Shown here piece after piece: positions 46,906 through 58,199 of a stretch of DNA of 64,000 nucleotides (position 1 is its first letter; the number at the start of each line of letters is the position of its first letter). The stretch is from Symbiodinium sp. CCMP2592. Lineage: Eukaryota; Sar; Dinophyceae; Suessiales; Symbiodiniaceae. The notes under the pieces were generated by a model that saw only the letters and a program-made list of their open reading frames with translations, was not told the DNA's origin and did no database searches. The stretch covers positions 1 through 64,000 of the forward strand of contig CAJNDT010006147.1 of NCBI GenBank assembly GCA_905221615.1, given 5' to 3'. Position numbers and translations under genes: made by a program.

Positions 46906-48240
46906 GGTTTCTGTCAGTGAGCATAAGAGATGCGCGTAGGCCGATCGGTCGGTCGGTCGATAGGTAGTTGGGTAGGTACATGGGTCGGTATAAGTCCCTC
47001 ATGTTTTTGTGTGCGCGCTGTGTGTGTGTGTGTACGTGAGTGTGTGCTTGCTAATGTGTGGGTGTGTCTCTGTGTGTGTGAGTGTGTCTGTGAGAGGGTG
47101 TGAGTGTATGTGAGAGTCTGTGCGTGTGCCCGCACCCTACCATTCTACCGACACGAGCGGGAGACTTGATACTTATAGGCTGTGTGGACTCAGAGGACTC
47201 ATGTCGCTCTTGGTTCAGGTTGTAACAATGTAACTGCAAGGGCCTTCTTTGGCCAAGTCTCGAGTGGCTTTGACCCACTGTCGCTCTGCAGATATTCAAA
47301 GCCCATCGGAGCAGTTCGGGCGCCTGTCTCACGTGATTGGCTTCCGTTTCAGAGTTGCACTCAGGGGCTGGCGGCTAGGAAAGGGCTCACAGGCTTTGTG
47401 CATACGGCTTCAGTCTACCTGAACCGGCAACCTTACACTCTAAACTCCACGCTCGTCTTATCAGACAATACCTACGGTTTCGGTCAAGCCCGCACTCAGT
47501 TAGGAAGTATGCTGAAGCGCCTACACAAACACACAGAAACGCAACGAGAGTAAAACATTCACTGCATGATGTCGTCACGCTTTCCGCTGAACTGACTGGC
47601 CGAAGACTCACCAAATAGAAGAGGGAGACGAGCCAAAAAGGACATGATCTAACGAATGCTCTGTCATTGCTGTATATATGCGTCCCTTGACCCTTCCAGC
47701 TGCTGGCAGCATAGACATGTTCATAGTCTGCGGCTTGTGACTCCTATGAGTCTGTGCAGGTTTAACATTGTCAGTACCATCACTGTGATTGGGATTGTTG
47801 CAGCGCTCTCATCTGTTTGGTATTGCATGTCTCTCAACATCCTGCATGCTGTACGAAGGGGCACATCAAAGAATCGTCCCCGACCTAGCGTCCCAACTAA
47901 CGAAAACTGCGCAACACCCATGAACACATGGTTGCAGGGGGTAAGAGAAGGGTGCGGGAGCATAGCGGGAGAGTCACCTTGAAGCTACTGATATGGACCA
48001 ATCCGAGTTGGCCTACAAGCAAAGCAACAATGACTTAAGAGCCCTCGGAGAGACATTGTAGCCCTACTTACGAAGTCCCCTGATCCCCCAAATACGTGAC
48101 CATATTCGATCGAAACCTTTAATAAACCCTCAACCCTAACTACACCTTAAACCCTAAACTTTAAAGACCCTAAAACCCATAAACTTCCCACCCTAACATT
48201 CCAAACTCATCTGATTATCCTGAACGCGACAAAAGTCAGT
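46906..48240. other. Low-repeat stretch with GT microsatellite, no firm gene
   Basis: A GTGT-rich patch lies at 47010-47120 and a GGTC tetramer patch near 46943-46963. The plus-strand 123-codon frame at 47182-47553 and frames near 47656-47982 have mixed composition and no splice support, so I leave them uncalled. Confidence 0.35.
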
Positions 48241-48758
48241 AAAAGCTTGCTGCTTGGAGGTTCATGGGTAGTTGTAGGAGTATAAGTATATGGGATGCTT
48301 ATAATATATGTAGAACCTATATTCGGGGATATGTAGTTAACCCCATTTGCTTATAACTATCCGTGACCCTCACAGTGTGGGCTGACAACACTGCAAACCT
48401 GCGTGGGGTTGGTGACTTGCAGGGTTAGGGGTTGCTGTTCAGGGGTACGTCGGGGGTAGTTCAGGGTATCAGGCTCAGTAGCGGCTCACACAGAAAAGAC
48501 AGATACCTACACCCTACACGGCACTACACCCTGCAACCTGAAAGCCCTTAAGCTCTAAACCCTTAAAAATCATAAACCCTAAACCCTCAAAACCCTAAAA
48601 CCTAAACCCTGAAAGCCCTTAAGCTTGACCTTTGTCTTGCCTTAGAAGCCCGTAACCAGATCGATCCTGAACTTTCAAACTAGGCTGGGCTCTTGCAAGG
48701 AATTTGATTTACTATAGCTCCCCATATTATGGAAACTCAAATTAAATACCTTAACAAG

Positions 48759-48945
48759 AACCCAGCAGGCAGTGACAGGAAGTGTTAGTGGCGCCTGCGG
48801 GACGCCAAGCGCGGCGCAGTTGGCGGCTGCGCTGGCAGCCCCTGACAGAGAAGTCAACGACTTCGAACGTGACAAATGGCTCCTTGCTTCAGGCACCGAA
48901 CCGTCGTTCAGGAACGGATCAAAATTCAAAAACGACAGCCCCTAA
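48759..48945 (+). CDS. C-terminal exon-like segment
   Basis: The plus frame reads TQQAVTGSVSGACGTPSAAQ, then LAAALAAPDREVNDFERDKW, LLASGTEPSFRNGSKFKND and a TAA. It is GC-rich with natural codons, while the opposite-strand frame over the same DNA has poorer composition. No ATG is present, so it would be a last exon. No family is recognised. Confidence 0.42.
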
Positions 48946-49059
48946 CTTTGTAAAACCTGAGCCCAGACCCTGAACCCTCAAACCCAAGCCCTATGAACCC
49001 CAACTAAACAAATGCCTGCACTGTAGCAACCAACTACAATATGCCCCGAAACCCCATTC

Positions 49060-49330
49060 TAATTATTTGGCATATATACTAGAACCCTCACACGACCACA
49101 GAAAGACCCCTTAAAAGGGAACCCTATAAGAGAGAGAAGCCTTATTACGGAACTCTTAAAAACCTCTTTAAAGGGAACCCTATAACATAGAGCGCTAAAA
49201 GACTCCTTTTAAAGGGTTTAGCTTCAGGGTCCCTAGAAGAGACGCCTTCAAGAAACCTTTAAAGACCCCTTCAAAGGGAACCCCGTAGTATACAGCCCTT
49301 GAAGACTCCATTAAAGGGCTCCCCATAAGA
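49060..49330. repeat. Diverged repeats of CCTTTAAAGGGAACCCTATA
   Basis: Four imperfect copies of a self-complementary TTTAAAGGGAACCCTATAA-type unit, spaced 60-90 bp. The motif also occurs singly at 17575, 17931, 33050, 49750, 55500 and 60920. Confidence 0.6.
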
Positions 49331-49337
49331 AAAGCCT

Positions 49338-49454
49338 TACAGTAGAAGCCAAAACGTTGGAAACCCAATAGCCTCAATCCTTAAGAGTCATGTATAGGGA
49401 ATCCCAGCACTAATTGTCCTGAATCCGGTTTCCAACTTTTGGGGGTTTACTGTA
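49338..49454. mobile_element. 117-bp palindromic element, TACAGTA/TACTGTA ends (copy 3)
   Basis: Exactly 117 bp, same orientation as copies 1 and 2, with internal CTTAAGAGTCATGTATAGGG. Confidence 0.8.
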
Positions 49455-50139
49455 AAGGAACCTTATGAGGAGGCCAGGGCCTAGCGGTGTTGGGCCGAGA
49501 ACCATGGGCTGCTGCCACTGCCCGGCCTGCTTGGTATAGGTTTAGGGCTGAGGGTTCGGGTTTGGGGCGTAGGGTCTAGGGTTGACGGTTCGGGGTTTAG
49601 GGTTTAGGTTTCGGGTTTAGGATCTTGGGTTCATGGGTCGTTCCCTAAACCCTGAACCCTAGATGTTCTCAGTGGCCTTGAAGGTTAAAGGGCTTATAAG
49701 ATCATGGGTTGCTATAAGTCTAAGTAGGGCGTAAAAGAGTCCTTTAAGGGATCTATAAGGGCTCTACTTAGTGGCCTTAAGGACTCAGGGTTCAGGGTTT
49801 AGGAGTTAGGGGCTTAGGGTAGTTATAAGTGGAGTTAAAAGTCCCGTAGTATAGGTTATAGCTATTGTTTTCCACCCTACTTATAATTCGTCCAGGGTAG
49901 CCCCTTTATGATAGAGGTATCCTTTTTGCAACTATTCGGCTTCAACAAGGGGACCCACCCTCAAATAAAAAGGGCAAATGGGTACTACTCTAAAACCTAG
50001 TATAACTACCCATGAATTCCAAAGTCGACGGGAAGGCAAAGATGGTCAGGTTTAGGTTTTAGCGATTTTTTGTTTTTGAACCCTCGTGTCTTTTGGCCGA
50101 TCGCCGCAGGACTACCAATGTGGTTGAGGGGCCGGGCCA

Positions 50140-50265
50140 CTAGCGGAGCGGGAAACTGAGAACGGAGATCTTGGCGAATTCGCCTGTCAGACGGCTCGTT
50201 ATGAAGCCGATGTCCTCAGTCGAAAGGCTCTCAGCACCGAGGAGACTGAGAAACTGAGACTGAGA
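50140..50265 (-). CDS. Exon-like segment, product unknown
   Basis: A minus-strand frame reads SQFLSLLGAESLSTEDIGFI, then TSRLTGEFAKISVLSFPLR and a TAG at 50140-50142. It is hydrophobic-helical in pattern and well composed. Confidence 0.38.
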   Translation of the reverse strand, partial: SQSQFLSLLGAESLSTEDIGFITSRLTGEFAKISVLSFPLR

Positions 50266-51196
50266 AACTCTCCCGAAGCATCATTCTCGCCGGAAGCCAT
50301 TGTGAGTTGTGGACTCTCGAAGTCCGTTCCCTTACCAAGTCTTTATCGAACCTCCGTGAAGTATTTTTAGTATAAGCTCTCCTTACAAAAGCCGGCATCT
50401 GAACTTTCCATATATCCATGAGCTGCGCTAAATAATGAGCCACTTGAGCCTAGCAGTTTAAGGCTTAAGGCTTGAAGGGTTTAGGGCTTGCAGGGTTTAA
50501 GGTTTATCGGTGAGGGTTTCGGGTTCAGGGTCTACGATAAGCTGGGCTAGGAAACTACTTTGAAATTACTAGTTTAGAAGCGTCACAGGAAATACCCACC
50601 CACCCAGAGAATCCTATAACACTAGGAAATCGAAAGTGCACGTTTGATTGCCTAGAGGCCTCAAGCATGAACACTCACTGCGCAAACCCACAACACCAAG
50701 GCCTCAATCCTGAACCCTAAACCCTAAACCTTGGCCTAAGCCCCCGAGTTTCATCAAGATCAAACCACATGCGAAGGAAAAACGTATTTTTACTGTCACC
50801 TTTTACCGTCTGCAGGTCGGAACCCTTGGAGTTGAAGGTTCTGAGCTTGAGGCTTTGGGTCCTAGGGTTCAGAGATATGCACCGGGAGAACAAAAACTGA
50901 CCTGCTGTCGAATTACGTGGCCTGGCCAGCGGAGTAATCTATACACCGTCTTTTCAAGCATAATCTGCTTTTGTTCTTGGTTGCAGGTTGTGTTTTGGGT
51001 TGTAGCTTCTGCGGTGGTGTTGTCTCGGGCTAGGGCTTCTGGACGTTGGTCGCCGGAATCTGAAGCCTAAGTTCTACTGCCAAGGTGCAAGCCCAAGAAA
51101 ACGTGCCAAAAGACTCTTCAATCCGAAACCCAAACCTCCGTATACACCCTAAACGCGCAACCCTATGAACCCTGAGCCCACAACCCTAAACCCTCA

Positions 51197-51270
51197 AGCC
51201 GGACCTTAGCAGTTGCCAGCTCTTCGCTGGCCCACTGGATGTAGTCAGGCAGGACCTTCCATCCGGGGGG
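51197..51270 (-). CDS. Short exon-like segment
   Basis: A minus-strand frame reads GWKVLPDYIQWASEELATAK then VRLE, with codons of coding type. It probably ends before the TTTAGGG tract at 51185-51197. The plus-strand frame over it is poorer. Confidence 0.38.
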
Positions 51271-51599
51271 GCAGGTGTCTACACACAAGGGTCTTCTGCA
51301 TTCAAGAAACCCCAAACCCTAAACCCTACAGAACATCACGCCCTGGTGGCGTGTTTTTTCGCGTGTTCGTGTTTTCACTTGCACTCAGATGGCAAGCTCA
51401 GGAAGCTCTTCGCTTCCCGCACATTGTTTCAGCAGCATACAACATTTTACGACGTAGTGTGAATTGACAACACATTCCACCAAACCATTTGAAAATGTTT
51501 GGGCATAACCGAACACCGGTTCGAGAGTGATAAAGTTATGGGACAAACTTTCAAGGACATAAGGGCATGGCCTTAAGGTGTGGCTCTAGGCCTAGGAGT

Positions 51600-51735
51600 G
51601 TGGAGGCCTGGAGGCCTGGAGGCCTGGAGGCCTGGAGCCCTGGGGGGGGGGGGGGCTCCAAAAAAAAAAAAATGTGTGCAAAATCTATGGTCCATTTTTT
51701 TTTTTTTTTGCGCCCCCCCCCCGCCCCCAGGGGCC
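51600..51735. repeat. 9-bp repeat and homopolymer snap-back
   Basis: GGCCTGGAG repeats about five times. Then come 14 G, CTCC, 13 A, a 22-bp loop, 15 T, GCG and 10 C with GCCCCCAGGGG. The G/A half pairs with the T/C half, forming an inverted repeat of about 45 bp per arm. Confidence 0.85.
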
Positions 51736-51959
51736 TTCTGGACGGAGATCCGGAGGGCGCATGTCTGTAAGCAGAGGATGCCTGGGGCCTTCGGCCTTTG
51801 GCACTCCCAATCCAGTGTTACTCAATCATTTCAGGGTTTCTAGTATGCCACCAATCCTGTCCTATCCAATGAAACATCCCTCTGTCAAGACTTTACGCTT
51901 GCTATTGTTGTCCACCACCTAGGAAAGCGGCTCCAACACCTGAAAACTGTGACATGGGT

Positions 51960-54060
51960 TACTGATGACACTCATACATGACAGAAGTATGATGGGTGAT
52001 TCACTCTACACAGTAAAAGTATGATGGGAATAGGATCCTTGTACCGCGACACAAGTTCAGAAGGAGTTATTGGGCCTCGAACCCAAATGCATATGATGGT
52101 CTGAACCGTCTCAAGAGATGCTGGGTGGCGAACCCAAAACCTTAGACTGAAAGTCGTCATTGGCTTCCAACATTCTTGGACATCGTAGAAGATATTGGAC
52201 CCTCACCCGGAAACTTAGACAATGCCAGCAAAAATTGCAAGCTACAAAATACTTGTTACATTTGAATCGGAACATATATAATTACCTGCAAGCCAACCTT
52301 GGTATACATATAGGTGTTTGTACCTACAAAAAAATGTATATATGTATCTATATACACGTCTGTGCATGCATGTTGGTATATGACATGCAGGCATGCATAC
52401 ACACCTACATATGGATGTGTATGTTTACATACACACATGTTCATGCTGTTTCCATGTTCATGTTTCTGCAAAACTTATGCACACATACATATATGCTTAG
52501 TACATATGAACATACACGGGGTTATACGTACATACATAAGTATCACGGAAGCATGTGCAATATTTCTGAAATATGCGAACATATGTGTATGCAACAATGA
52601 GGCATTTAGGCAGCCATGCACTCAAAGGAAAATGGAGGGCCTCAGGCTCCTATCCCAAAGCCCTAATGGGCATGGTGGGTAGAGGATGCGGAATCTCAAA
52701 TCTGTGTGGAAGCACGTCCTCCATACCTGTACATATATACATCTACATATACATGTATATATACATATATATATGTGTATATGTATATATATATATACAT
52801 ATAGATATGCACGTATACAAGTTCATGCACTCTCGAAGCCTATGCAACCATATACAAGTTCGTGAACTTTGGAAGCCCATGCACGAGCACACACATGTAT
52901 ATGCATATATCTACATATATATATATATATGTATGTATATATACATAGGTTCTTTTGTGATATACATGCAAGTACCGGGGTATGTAACCGCAAGGCCACT
53001 CTGCAGTTGCACACGCGATGTAAATTGGAACCTTGCAAGCATATTATGGGTGGATGACACATGTATACACACATACACACACATATAACCTTGTGTGTAT
53101 CACGGGAATGGGTAATTACATTGTCTTTCGGATTTACATGGAAGTGGGCGGATGATGGCGAACAACAGGTCTTCAATAGAATAACTGATTAACATGCCCT
53201 ATTACACCGTAAGCTAATCCTTAAAAGGTGTGGCCCACCCAGCCAGAAATGCAAATCACAGTAGGGGATGCTGGGAGACCACCAGAATAAAAACCAGAGT
53301 CTGAACACTTTAGCACATATCACGGGCTACACTTATCCACGAAAGATATATAGTGTGTAGCGAACCTAAGTACCGAAAAGGATGACGTGTGTCCGGAGCA
53401 TCCAAACTCTACTGGAAGACATTCGGCTGAAACGCAATGCCGCACATGGATGTAATGAGCCAAACCCCCGTAGAAGTTCGATGAGTGGCGGAACCACAAC
53501 TGGATCCTCAAATCGATGACTGATTTCCCAAATACAGGCAGACTAGAAGATGTTGCACTCTCAATCCAAGGCTTCAATAGTAGATGAAGGGTAGCAAACC
53601 CAAAAACTCTTTCAAAGGTGGCAAACCCCTCAGAGCTTTATAAGTGTAGGAGTGTAGAGATTCTTTTCGCCACGGCTTCAGATGCGGTTGTACACATCGA
53701 TGACGGTCTGCCTGTCAATATAGTCTTTTAGCATTTATGCTGCAGCCCACGCCACTATTTCATTCCCTAGTTGAAGACATGATATATACGATAAGTGGCA
53801 GGTCAACATTCGTATGCACATGTAAATATACACATTTCCATAAACACGCATCCATTCAAGTCAGATGTGGATAGACACCCAGGGGTTGTGATGGATTTTA
53901 ATGATTTCGACATGATATGCCAGATCACGCACCTCAACTTCAATGGAGATGCTGGATGGCAAACCATCTCCCTCTTCCCCAACAAACTCCTACTTCGTGA
54001 CATGCCCAAGACTCAAACTCAAGGGTGCAATGCCTGGATGAGGCAACACAACGCTTAAAA
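51960..54060. other. Mixed microsatellite region with recurrent GATGCTGG/GGCAAACC motif
   Basis: AC/AT microsatellite belts lie at 52260-52560 and 52725-52950. GATGCTGG with GGCGAACC or GGCAAACC recurs at 52119, 53268, 53580-53630 and 53950, pointing to an old dispersed repeat. I see no gene that I can support; the frames here translate the microsatellites. Confidence 0.45.
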
Positions 54061-54454
54061 TTCTGGGTGCAAAAACTCGTGTGAAAACCTCTAAATTACC
54101 GAGAAATACACGCCACCAGGGGGTTGCACTCTCCAGACCCTATAGGGTTTAGGGTTTAATGTTTCGGGGTCTGGGCTTAGGGATCATTGGGTATCGGGAC
54201 TTTATACTGTTCAGAGTTTGGGTTGCAGGTTTTGGGGAGCTTGTTGAATGTCTTCCAGCACTGTGCTCAAATCGGAAATATCATGTGAACATACAGTTGC
54301 GCCGCAGCTGGTCGCCGATCGCTTCCATCTAGGCCTGCTTTTGTTCCGCCAGGGTTCAACACTGGCTCCATGCGCCTAAAAAGTATACAGTGCTTAGGCC
54401 TTAGGCCTCAAAGTACCCATAAAGGAATCCCCTTAAGGCCAAAGTATATACTCT

Positions 54455-54455
54455 G

Positions 54456-54501
<46 letters not shown>
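54455..54501. repeat. (TA)n run
   Basis: A pure TA dinucleotide run of nearly 50 bp. Confidence 0.9.
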
Positions 54502-54503
<2 letters not shown>

Positions 54504-54652
54504 ATGTACGTGTTCAGGGAGCCTTAGTCCTTGGGGTAGGGGGAACCACTGGTGGGACGGAATGTCTGCGCACCTCGCGATAGGCTGCGGCAGCCTCGTC
54601 CGTGCGCCCTGGACAGTTTCAGGGACATGGTGCACGAAAGTCGATGAAGCCC

Positions 54653-54788
54653 TACTTGGAGGGTCGGGGGACTTAGTAACTGGTTATTTTAGGGACTTAT
54701 AAGTACCATAACCCCAAGTAGGGTCCCTTTTAGGGCACTTATGAGTCTACTTACTACCTACTTACTAAGTCCCCCGACCCTCCAAGTA
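54653..54788. mobile_element. 136-bp palindromic element, GGTCGGGGGACTTAGT ends
   Basis: The left end is TACTTGGAGGGTCGGGGGAC and the right end is GTCCCCCGACCCTCCAAGTA. The arms are perfect for at least 25 bp. It shares TACTTGGAGG with the GGTTCATGGG family. Confidence 0.85.
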
Positions 54789-55140
54789 AACCCTGAACCC
54801 CGAGATCCAACAAGAATCGCCATGGCCATTCAAACGAAAAAGACAGACGTAGCCGCGAAGTGGTCGAAAAGACCTGCCTAGCCTCGTCTCAGTTTGGTTT
54901 TTTTTTTTTTAATGTGCAGTAGCCCCTTTGATCCACAGTTTGGGGTTTAGGGTTTAGGGTTTCAGGGTCATCGTTCGCATTGGACTGAACACGACACCTT
55001 AAGCCCATAACCTCTCCGTCCCTACAACCATTTCATGCAGACTGCGTGAGTACCGATATTTTTCCTTAGGGCTCCTGATTATCACTAGAACAAACCCAGA
55101 ACCCAAGACCCCATTCTACTGATTTAGGACCCTTTATTAT

Positions 55141-55245
55141 ATGGGGGTTTCCGAAAATAGGGGACCCTAATATAGTACCTAAATAGTAGGATCCTTATTC
55201 TAAGGACCCCTGAAGAAGGCACCCCTAATATTCGGAAACTATCAT
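55141..55245. mobile_element. 105-bp palindromic element, GGAGTTTCCGAAAAT family (copy 2)
   Basis: It opens ATGGGGGTTTCCGAAAATAG and closes ATATTCGGAAACTATCAT, with AGGATCCTTATTCTAAGGAC inside. Exactly the length of copy 3. Confidence 0.75.
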
Positions 55246-55249
55246 ATCA

Positions 55250-55408
55250 AACCTAAAACCCTAAACCCTAAACCCTAAACCCTAAACCCTAAACCTAAAA
55301 CCCTAAACCCTAAACCCTAAACCTAAAACCCTAAACCCTAAACCCTAAACCCTAAACCCTAAACCCTAAACCCTAAACCCTAAACCCTAAAACCCTAAAC
55401 CCTAAACG
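55250..55408 (-). repeat. Near-perfect interstitial telomere array, about 22 CCCTAAA units
   Basis: CCCTAAA repeats with only a few length variants (AACCTAAAACCC). It is the cleanest telomere-type tract in the window, has DNA on both sides, and abuts the 105-bp element. Confidence 0.9.
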
Positions 55409-55577
55409 CTCTAGTCAACCGCTAGTTACTCCTGCCCTGGAGCCCGAAGGCCCCAAACTCTGAAGCCGAAAAGGCCCCAGCCCATAGTAATCCTTAGGGT
55501 TCCTTTAAAGGGTTACTATTAGGTTACTATAAGGTTTCCTTTAAAGGGCTCTATAAGGGTCTAGAGTTTCCGAGAAT

Positions 55578-55694
55578 TACAGTAAACCCCAAAAAGTTGG
55601 AAACCGGATTTAGGCCAAATAGTGCTGGGATTCCCTGTAGATTACTCTTAAGGATAGAGGCGATTATGTTTCCAACTTTTGGGCTTCTACTGTA
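55578..55694. mobile_element. 117-bp palindromic element, TACAGTA/TACTGTA ends (copy 4, inverted)
   Basis: Exactly 117 bp, with the internal asymmetric segment in the opposite orientation to copies 1-3. Confidence 0.8.
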
Positions 55695-55937
55695 ACCCTT
55701 ACAGCACGAAACCTTGGATCTCGCAACATGCACTGGCCTTGCAACTGAAGGCAAAAAGCCAAGCTCGCCTGGCCTCCAGGGTTCTGTTGCTACGTTGGAT
55801 GGACAAAATTACCCTAAGTAGGATATGGTACGGGCCATGCAGGATTTTGTCTATCAGCGATGTCAGTCTAGGCTCTACGGCGCATTTGGCGTAGGCTGAG
55901 AACTGTCCATCTCTCTCGCCATCCGTCTGAATCTATC

Positions 55938-56052
55938 TACCCAGACCTTCCAAAATCCCTTAATTAAGGAATATACCTTAGTTCACACTATAGGGATCCT
56001 ATCATAATTTAAGGTATATTCCTGAATAAAGGGATTTTGGAAGGTCTGGGTA
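55938..56052. mobile_element. Palindromic element, CCAGACCTTCCAAAATCCC family
   Basis: Ends are TACCCAGACCTTCCAAAATC and GATTTTGGAAGGTCTGGGTA, with internal GGAATATACCTTA and TAAGGTATATTCC arms. The second copy is 61024-61130. Half elements occur at 45092-45240. Confidence 0.85.
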
Positions 56053-56503
56053 CCTGTCTATCCCCAGTTCCTACAGAGAACCTGCCGGCAGATTGAGGCC
56101 GTCGCCAAAAAATGAAATCCAAACCCGTGTCGGGAGCTTCGATGTTCTCTATACAGCCTCCTGTGGCTTACACTCTTCTGCTATGACAGGGCCCACGAAA
56201 GTTCAAACTTTCTTAGATAGGCCGTGTGTATATATATATATATATATATGTATATGTATATATGTATGTATATATATATATATATATATATACACTTATC
56301 TTTTTCATATTTAAGGCCACGAACTTTAAGATCTTCCGACTGGCTATATCAGTTTACCCTACTCACGGAACAAGATAATCAAACTCAGGCACCTTGGTGT
56401 TTTCAGCCAATCCCTCAAGTCCCAAACCGTAAACCCTAACGGGTGGAGGGTTTAGGGGGTTAGGGGTTAACGGCCGGCCCGCATCGTAGTCTAAGCCCAG
56501 TCA

Positions 56504-56609
56504 TACTGCTGATGGACACAATCCTGCATTGCCCAGTATAAGGAATATACCATAGGTTCCAATGTTTAGAGTCCTTAGGGTCATGCAGGAATTTGTCCAT
56601 CAGCAGTAG
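56504..56609. mobile_element. Palindromic element, CTGCTGATGGACA ends
   Basis: Ends are TACTGCTGATGGACA and TGTCCATCAGCAGTA, with internal ATCCTGCAT and ATGCAGGA. Related to the GGTTGATGATAT family. Confidence 0.75.
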
Positions 56610-56841
56610 TCCAAGAAGAAGCCCTTAAGATTCCGGACCCCTGAAGCCGGTCCTAAGCATCGCAAGGTGCTCTAAGCAAAAGACGGGCAAGCGAACTCGT
56701 TGGTAGAGGCGTCGAGGCCTTTCTGTCCTCTGGCAGTTCGGGTTTGGGAATCTTTCCCGGTGCACTTGGCTGACGGATTTCGGTTACCAATTCCAAGGGT
56801 TTAGGTTACTCTGTTCAGCTTGCCGGATCTTGGGCTATCTA

Positions 56842-56914
56842 CATGGGGAAGTTCTGGGAGCATGCAAGCACCCGTCACACGAGCTTGAAGCCCAAATGCC
56901 GCGCGTTCAAACTC
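56842..56914 (+). CDS. Short exon-like segment
   Basis: The frame reads MGKFWEHASTRHTSLKPKCR then AFKLR, followed by a possible GT donor (CAGAG|GTCCTC). Basic in character, function unknown. Confidence 0.28.
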
Positions 56915-56956
56915 AGAGGTCCTCCCCACTCCTCTGCAGGGCCCTACATGAATCAT

Positions 56957-57080
56957 TACTTAAAGGGTCATGGGACTTAGAAACTAGGGTTATAATTAGG
57001 GTAACTATACTTATAATTACTTATAACCCCAAGTAGAGTACTTATAACCTTACTTGCTAAGTCCCATGATCCTCCAAGTA
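56957..57080. mobile_element. Palindromic element, GGTCATGGGACTTAG ends
   Basis: The left end TACTTAAAGGGTCATGGGAC and right end GTCCCATGATCCTCCAAGTA are imperfect outer arms. The interior is TATAATTAGGG-rich. Confidence 0.7.
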
Positions 57081-57129
57081 CCCTCAGGCTCTGATGACTT
57101 CTATTGTCAGGCTTTTGCGCCCGAAGACC

Positions 57130-57240
57130 CTACTATATAAGGCATGCCCTAAGGTTCAAAATGGCCCGAAAAGCCTGATATAGTATGGTCTTTGAGCCCA
57201 AAAGCCTTAGTATATGAGTCCTTAGAGCCTTATAGGGATA
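57130..57240. mobile_element. Palindromic element, GGGCCCAAAG family
   Basis: It runs from CCCTAAGGTTCAAAATGGCC to CCTTAGAGCCTTATAGGG, with GGTCTTTGAGCCCAAAAGCC in the centre. Confidence 0.65.
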
Positions 57241-57662
57241 AGGCTTTTGTTGTATTTTGAGCCTTAGGGCCAAGTCAGGGTTTTGGGAGATGTCTTATAC
57301 CACATTGATATCCACGGATCATAAGGAACAAGGGCTCCGCGGCTTTCCTTGATGGTTGCGGCTTAGGGTTTATAGGCTTTTAGGATTAAGGAAGTTTAGG
57401 GTTTATCGAGTGTAGGGTTTTAGGGTTTAGGAATTATAGGGTTTAGGGATATTAGAGCTTCAGGGTTTAGGCCCTAAGAGACCAGCGACAGGAAAGAGGA
57501 ATCTCTGATCTCAGGCCAAATTAAAAACGGACTCCGCTTCCCGGCGCTTAGAAGGGAATGCGGGAATGGATCCCGATTGTAGCCCTTTAAGGTCCGTTAT
57601 AGTAATCCCTACACCAGAGTCCCTCAAGGACTGTCATAGAAATCCCCTACACTAAGAGTCCC

Positions 57663-58199
57663 TTTTCGTAAATCCCCAAAAAGTGGAAACCGGATTCAGG
57701 ACAATTATAGGAGCCCGAGGCTGCCTGCTACTTATAACTTATAACACATTGGCCTCCGCGTCGCTTGTTCCACCACTCAGCCCGCTTCTTGCCACGGGTT
57801 CCTCGCTTTAAGCGCCAGTATTGCAGTATTGCGGCCCCGCCGGTCGTTTCCCTGAGTAGAGGGCCCGGTGGTCTGTCGCACGTGTCTGCCCACAGCTGGC
57901 TCGGCCCGACATAAGCTTCCAGCTCGTCCCAAGCTCCTTTAAAGCTCTGGGAACAGCCCAGTGTCCAGTCCAGTCACCTCGTATCCTGCCTACCTGCCTA
58001 TAGTTATTGCGATTCTACCCACCTATCTATTTGCGTCTATGCATACTGCCAGCAAATTCCCTGCCCATGCCTGGCCAGCTTTCTCCTCATCACCTGCTAT
58101 CCCTCACCTCCCTAGCTGAACTTGTAGTGCTGGGATTCCCTATACATGTCTCTTAAGGATTGAGGCTATTGGGTTTCCAACTTTTGGGCTTCTACTGTA
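57663..58199. mobile_element. 117-bp family element split by about 430 bp of coding-like DNA
   Basis: The left half (57663 to about 57700: CCCCAAAAAGTGGAAACCGG, ATTCAGGACAATTA) and right half (about 58129-58199: TAGTGCTGGGATTCCCTATA to CTTCTACTGTA) match the two halves of copy 4. The intervening piece includes the exon-like segment 57747-57948. Either DNA inserted into an old element, or two elements were joined by rearrangement. Confidence 0.6.
57747..57948 (-). CDS. Coding exon candidate, basic/tryptophan-rich
   Basis: A minus-strand frame reads QSFKGAWDELEAYVGPSQLW, ADTCDRPPGPLLRETTGGAA, ILQYWRLKRGTRGKKRAEWW then NKRRGG. Of the three minus frames this one has clearly the best composition. 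It has no start, so it would be an internal exon. The basic C-terminal part could touch nucleic acid, but I do not recognise the family. Confidence 0.48.

Noticed and set aside
47182..47553. 123-codon plus-strand frame
   Set aside because: Composition is mixed, the opposite strand is also partly open, and no splice signals or recognisable motif support it.
52160..53088. Frames up to 171 codons near 52-53 kb
   Set aside because: They follow TATATGTAC-type microsatellites and lack ordinary protein composition.
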